Below are positions 61,158 to 64,000 of a stretch of DNA of 64,000 nucleotides, in pieces; position 1 is the first letter of the stretch, and each line of letters begins with the position of its first letter. Source of the DNA: Deltaproteobacteria bacterium. Its GTDB lineage: Bacteria > Myxococcota > Kuafuiibacteriia > Kuafuiibacteriales > Kuafuiibacteriaceae. The stretch is from NCBI GenBank assembly GCA_020632995.1, contig JACKEN010000006.1:186001-250000 (forward strand), given 5' to 3'. Below the pieces are notes generated by a model that was not told the origin of the DNA, did not search any database, and saw nothing but the letters and a program-made list of their open reading frames with translations. The translations under genes were made by a program, and so were the position numbers.

Positions 61158-62360
61158 TCACGGCAGCGGGACCCGCAGCCAGAGCGGGAGGTGGTCGCTC
61201 ACCTCGTGCTCGAAGCGGGCGTAGAACCCGGCCTTGTCCTTGGAGCTCATGCTCGCGATCGGGCCCAACCCGAGGGCGTCCGCGAAGAGGCGAGGGAAGT
61301 CGAAGACCCCGTAGTCGGGCCCGCGGGGCCCCTGACCCATGTCGCAGTGCTGGGCGGCGCGGGGGAAGCGCGGGTCCCGGGTGAACAGCCCGATCTGGTC
61401 GAAGGTCTCGCTCATCCGGGCGTTGGTCTTGAACACCTCCGAGCAGCCCGGCCGGACCTCGAGGAACGGGAAGTAGACGTCGGTGGCCTTGGGGAGCTCG
61501 GCGCGGTGCGCCTCGATGATGTCGGTGATCCGTTGCCGGTCCTGCTCCGGGTTGTCGAAGTCCAGGTTGAGGTCGCCGAGGAGGAAGAGGTCCGGGTACC
61601 CGGTGCCGTCGTCGCCCTGCATCCGCTGCAGGATCCATTGCATCAGGGCCTGGAACTCCTGGCGGCGATCCTCGACGTAGTTGCCGAAGTACAGGTGAGC
61701 GTTGATCGCGAGGAACTTGTACGGCTTCGTGCTCGGGAAGCCGTTCACCTCGAAGGCCACGCAGAAGGGCGAGCGGATGAAGGTGAGGAAGGTGGGGAGC
61801 TCGACCTTGAACTCCGGCTTCTTCGGGCGCTTGGTGAGCTCCTTCCTCCGATACGCGGCGTCCGCCGCCTCCCACGCCTTCAGCTCGGCCGCGTAGCCGG
61901 ATAGGGCGACGACGATCTCCGGGCCTTGCCGGGCGAGGGTGTCCAGGATCTTGCTCCGGTCGTAGGTGATGTCGGTGGCCAGCTCCCGCCGGCTCACCAT
62001 GCTCCAGTTGTAGACGAAGCCGAGGCGCTCCCCCAGGCCCTGTTCGCCCGGGAACACGCCGGTGGTGTCGCTCACGATCAGCGCGAACTCCCGGCCCATC
62101 TCGCGCTTGAGGTGCCAGAAGCCCCCGAGGTCCTCCATCACCTCCTGCACCGCGAGCAGGTCGAAGCGCCGGCACACCTTGGCCAGGAAGTCCCAGCACG
62201 CCTCGCTGCGCGCGCTCTGCTTGCCGAGCTTGCGGATGTTGAACGAGGCGAGCACCGCGGACCCGTACACCCGCGGGGGCAGCCCGTACTGCTCCGCGTG
62301 GGCGTCGAAGTGCGCGTGGATCTTCTTCCAGTCGTCGGCGGTGAACTCTTTGGCGCCCAT
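61158..62360 (-). CDS. endonuclease/exonuclease/phosphatase family protein
   Basis: 400 residues. EEP-fold motifs in order: LASFNIRKLG, LLAVQEVMEDL (metal-binding Glu), FLAINAHLYFGN (catalytic His region), LLGDLNLDFDN, and SDHLPLWL at the end (catalytic Asp-His). A substantial insert after residue 130 (TLARQGPEIVVALSGYAAEL, then a Lys/Arg stretch RRKELTKRPKKPEF) separates this from short DNase I-type proteins. No signal peptide, so it acts in the cytoplasm; substrate unknown. ATG 62360 is the first after the divergent region. Confidence 0.9.
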   Translation of the reverse strand: MGAKEFTADDWKKIHAHFDAHAEQYGLPPRVYGSAVLASFNIRKLGKQSARSEACWDFLAKVCRRFDLLAVQEVMEDLGGFWHLKREMGREFALIVSDTTGVFPGEQGLGERLGFVYNWSMVSRRELATDITYDRSKILDTLARQGPEIVVALSGYAAELKAWEAADAAYRRKELTKRPKKPEFKVELPTFLTFIRSPFCVAFEVNGFPSTKPYKFLAINAHLYFGNYVEDRRQEFQALMQWILQRMQGDDGTGYPDLFLLGDLNLDFDNPEQDRQRITDIIEAHRAELPKATDVYFPFLEVRPGCSEVFKTNARMSETFDQIGLFTRDPRFPRAAQHCDMGQGPRGPDYGVFDFPRLFADALGLGPIASMSSKDKAGFYARFEHEVSDHLPLWLRVPLP

Positions 62361-62401
62361 GACCGCATGCTCGCACGCGCGGGCCCGGGTATCCACCAGA
62401 G

Positions 62402-62415
62402 GCAAGATCGATTGC
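62402..62415. repeat. GCAA-N6-TTGC palindrome, copy 18
   Basis: GCAAGATCGATTGC in the intergenic region, centred about 48 bp upstream of the endonuclease-like gene and about 75 bp upstream of the divergent gene. It is the only copy wholly between genes. Confidence 0.65.
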
Positions 62416-62483
62416 GTCCAAAGGAACCTCGCGACGACGCGGCGGCGGCTTGTCGCACCTGCCGCTGTGCCTAGGATCCGCGA

Positions 62484-63602
62484 ATGCGCAGGTGGAGGAC
62501 GCTCGTGGTCGTCGTCGTGGTGATGTCGGTGGCCGGCCTCGGTGCGCTCGTGCTCTACGACCAGGCTGAGCAACGGGCCCGCGTCGGCGAGGACCTCGAA
62601 GACAAGGCCCGACGGCTGAGGGCGCTCATGCTGCGAGACACCGCGGGCCACGAGGCGGCGCTGATCGCCGACCTCGAGCTCATCGCCAAGGAGCCCATCT
62701 TCGCGCCGCCCGAGCGCCGGAGCAACGATGCCGGACCCCTCCTCGCCGCCCGCCTCGCGATACGCCCCGGATCTCCGCCCGAGGTCGTGCAGGCCTACCT
62801 GCAGCGCTGGGGGCGGACGTCCACCGCAACCGTGGACGGCGCCACCCTGGTCGAGGCGCTCGGCCCCTTCGACCATTGGGACGCGGAGCGCTCGAGCGCC
62901 ATCGCCTTGCCCGAACAGCCCGACCCGACGACGGCGGTGCTCAACGAGCCGATCTTGGACCCCCAGTCCCTGGGCGACCTGCTCCTCGACCACGTCGCGG
63001 CCAGCGACGAGGCGCACCGCGCCCAGGCATGCCGGGAGGCCACGCATGGGCTCGAGCTCATGCTCCACTCCGGCGACTCTCTCCACGCGCTGGTGGCGGT
63101 CAGGAAGCTCGGCGAGCTGCCCTGCCCGGGCCTCCCGGCCGAGGATCTGCTCCGGCGGGCCTGGCGCGCCTACTGGGCGCTCCCGGTCGCCTTTCTCCCC
63201 CAGACGCCGGCCAGACGGCGCGCCGCGCTCATCGCGGCGGCAGGCCCCGAGCGGAGCTGTGACGCGCTCCGATCCACCGCCTCTGTGCTGGTCGCGGAGT
63301 GGTCGCTCTTCCGTCGGGCGGAGCCGAAGTTCGCGGCCGAGCTCGAGGGGCACATGCGGCGCTGTGAGGCGCGGGGGCTGCTCGCGGCGGTCGAGGTATG
63401 GCGCGACACGCCCTTCTTCGTCGACCTCTATCGGCTCCGCGCGCTCAAGCAGGGCTTCGTGGATCGGGGCAGGCTGTCCGCTGAGGAGGCCGATCGCATC
63501 TCGCTGTTGACGGAGTCGGGGCGGCGCCTGCTGCTGGCCTTCTTCGTCGCCGAGATTCCGGTCAACCACTTCCGGTACTACGCCGCCGACCTGGAGCGGT
63601 GA
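62484..63602 (+). CDS. membrane-anchored hypothetical protein
   Basis: Not recognised. 372 residues: signal anchor (LVVVVVVMSVAGLGALVLY), a coiled-coil-like stretch (RARVGEDLEDKARRLRAL), then a helical soluble part with few cysteines (SCDAL, RRCEARG). The mature region is Ala/Leu/Arg-rich and could be helical-repeat in kind. ATG 62484 was chosen by the signal anchor. The next gene begins after its stop with the same orientation. Confidence 0.72.
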   Translation: MRRWRTLVVVVVVMSVAGLGALVLYDQAEQRARVGEDLEDKARRLRALMLRDTAGHEAALIADLELIAKEPIFAPPERRSNDAGPLLAARLAIRPGSPPEVVQAYLQRWGRTSTATVDGATLVEALGPFDHWDAERSSAIALPEQPDPTTAVLNEPILDPQSLGDLLLDHVAASDEAHRAQACREATHGLELMLHSGDSLHALVAVRKLGELPCPGLPAEDLLRRAWRAYWALPVAFLPQTPARRRAALIAAAGPERSCDALRSTASVLVAEWSLFRRAEPKFAAELEGHMRRCEARGLLAAVEVWRDTPFFVDLYRLRALKQGFVDRGRLSAEEADRISLLTESGRRLLLAFFVAEIPVNHFRYYAADLER

Positions 63603-63675
63603 CCGGCGCGCAGCCCCGTTCAGGTTGTCGCATGGCGACGTTGACCTCGACTGTTCGGGGCGCTACCTCCGCCGC

Positions 63676-64000
63676 GTGCGCGCTGCGCTCACCATCGGCA
63701 TCCTCGTAGCGGTGATGCTCTTCGTCGCGCTCGTCCGCGATGTGGACCGCGACATCTTCCTCGAGCCGCTGGTGAACGCACGGACCGCCAGCACTCCTGC
63801 GGTCAAGCTCACCTGGGACGTCGATGAGTTCCGCGCGCACACGGAGGGCCGCCAGGGGCCCTACCGGAGCGGTGACCACCTGGCCTACCTGACGGCCGCC
63901 AGGCAACTCTTGGAGAAGCGCTCGGTGAGCACCGACTTCACGGCGCTCTGGCTGCCCGGAGTATCGGTCGTCGCCGCGGGCGTCATCGCGGTCACTGGCG
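63676..64000 (+). CDS. membrane protein, N-terminal part (runs off the window)
   Basis: Open frame from GTG 63676 to the end: anchor ALTIGILVAVMLFVALV, then a soluble stretch (DRDIFLEPLVNA, TWDVDEFRAHTEGRQGP, AARQLLEKRSV) and the start of a second hydrophobic segment (LWLPGVSVVAAGVIAV). The frame is also open upstream to 63601, so a TTG at 63625 is an alternative start. No family recognised. Confidence 0.55.
   Translation, partial: MRAALTIGILVAVMLFVALVRDVDRDIFLEPLVNARTASTPAVKLTWDVDEFRAHTEGRQGPYRSGDHLAYLTAARQLLEKRSVSTDFTALWLPGVSVVAAGVIAVTG

Noticed and set aside
1..64000. Many long open frames opposite or out of phase with the real genes
   Set aside because: High GC keeps alternative frames open; their Arg/Pro/Gly/His-rich translations lack family motifs, signal peptides or plausible starts.
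1..64000. CRISPR arrays, insertion sequences, prophage or attachment sites
   Set aside because: No regularly spaced repeats, transposase other than the Rpn-type protein, integrase or phage structural genes were found.

Overview
The window is one stretch of a very GC-rich (about 70% by eye) bacterial chromosome that looks like Myxococcota. The grounds are: MYXO-CTERM-like tails (Cys, hydrophobic segment, Arg cluster) on at least two secreted proteins; MopE-type metal-binding repeat proteins; many Cys-rich lipoproteins; a Ser/Thr kinase fused to a long repeat region and paired with an ECF sigma factor; and Gld-type ABC genes. No rRNA, tRNA, CRISPR array, insertion sequence or prophage was recognised. 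Genes are packed tightly: stop/start overlaps are frequent and several convergent genes overlap at their ends.

Layout. 1-7088: a truncated S9/DPP-IV-type peptidase, a DUF4105 membrane protein, an unknown protein and an 1102-residue multihaem lipoprotein. 7140-7971: two FNR-type operator palindromes and an FNR-like regulator. 8114-11968: purL. 11981-18057: ECF sigma with Ser/Thr kinase, a frameshifted PAN-domain remnant, a lectin/metalloprotease lipoprotein and a small secreted protein. 18365-25018: a second ECF sigma with a cupin anti-sigma factor, then a split alpha-2-macroglobulin pair without a thioester. 25019-33840: metabolic and regulatory genes (ahcY, a response regulator, a Cys/Met PLP enzyme, an NtrC-like regulator lacking GAFTGA, an RluA-type pseudouridine synthase, tryptophanase, an acyltransferase). 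33821-37410: trkH, trkA and a HAMP protein. 37480-41811: a membrane protein, a TrmJ-like methyltransferase, and the DUF4266-DUF3570-ApbE set. 41884-45896: a four-gene operon of MopE-like and haem-motif secreted proteins. 45877-50421: gldA-gldF-gldG-DUF4340. 50527-64000: Cys-rich lipoproteins, a lipase-like protein, YjbR, a GNAT/polynucleotide kinase/Thg1 operon whose Thg1 gene is broken, an Rpn-type nuclease beside a 45-bp palindrome, an endonuclease/phosphatase-family protein and unknown proteins.

Two observations stand out. First, a 14-bp bipartite palindrome, GCAA-N6-TTGC, occurs at least 18 times, where base composition predicts roughly 0.5. It is spread over the whole window, mostly inside genes, and repeatedly coincides with codons that look uncommon here (CAA with in-phase TTG, GCA, AGA, CTT, TCA, TCT). 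This suggests it is kept for a DNA-level function, such as a binding site for an abundant chromosome protein. Second, the FNR-like regulator has the E-T-V-S-R recognition helix that reads TTGAT, and two TTGAT-N4-ATCAA-like sites lie between it and the multihaem cytochrome gene, which suggests an oxygen-responsive respiratory circuit.
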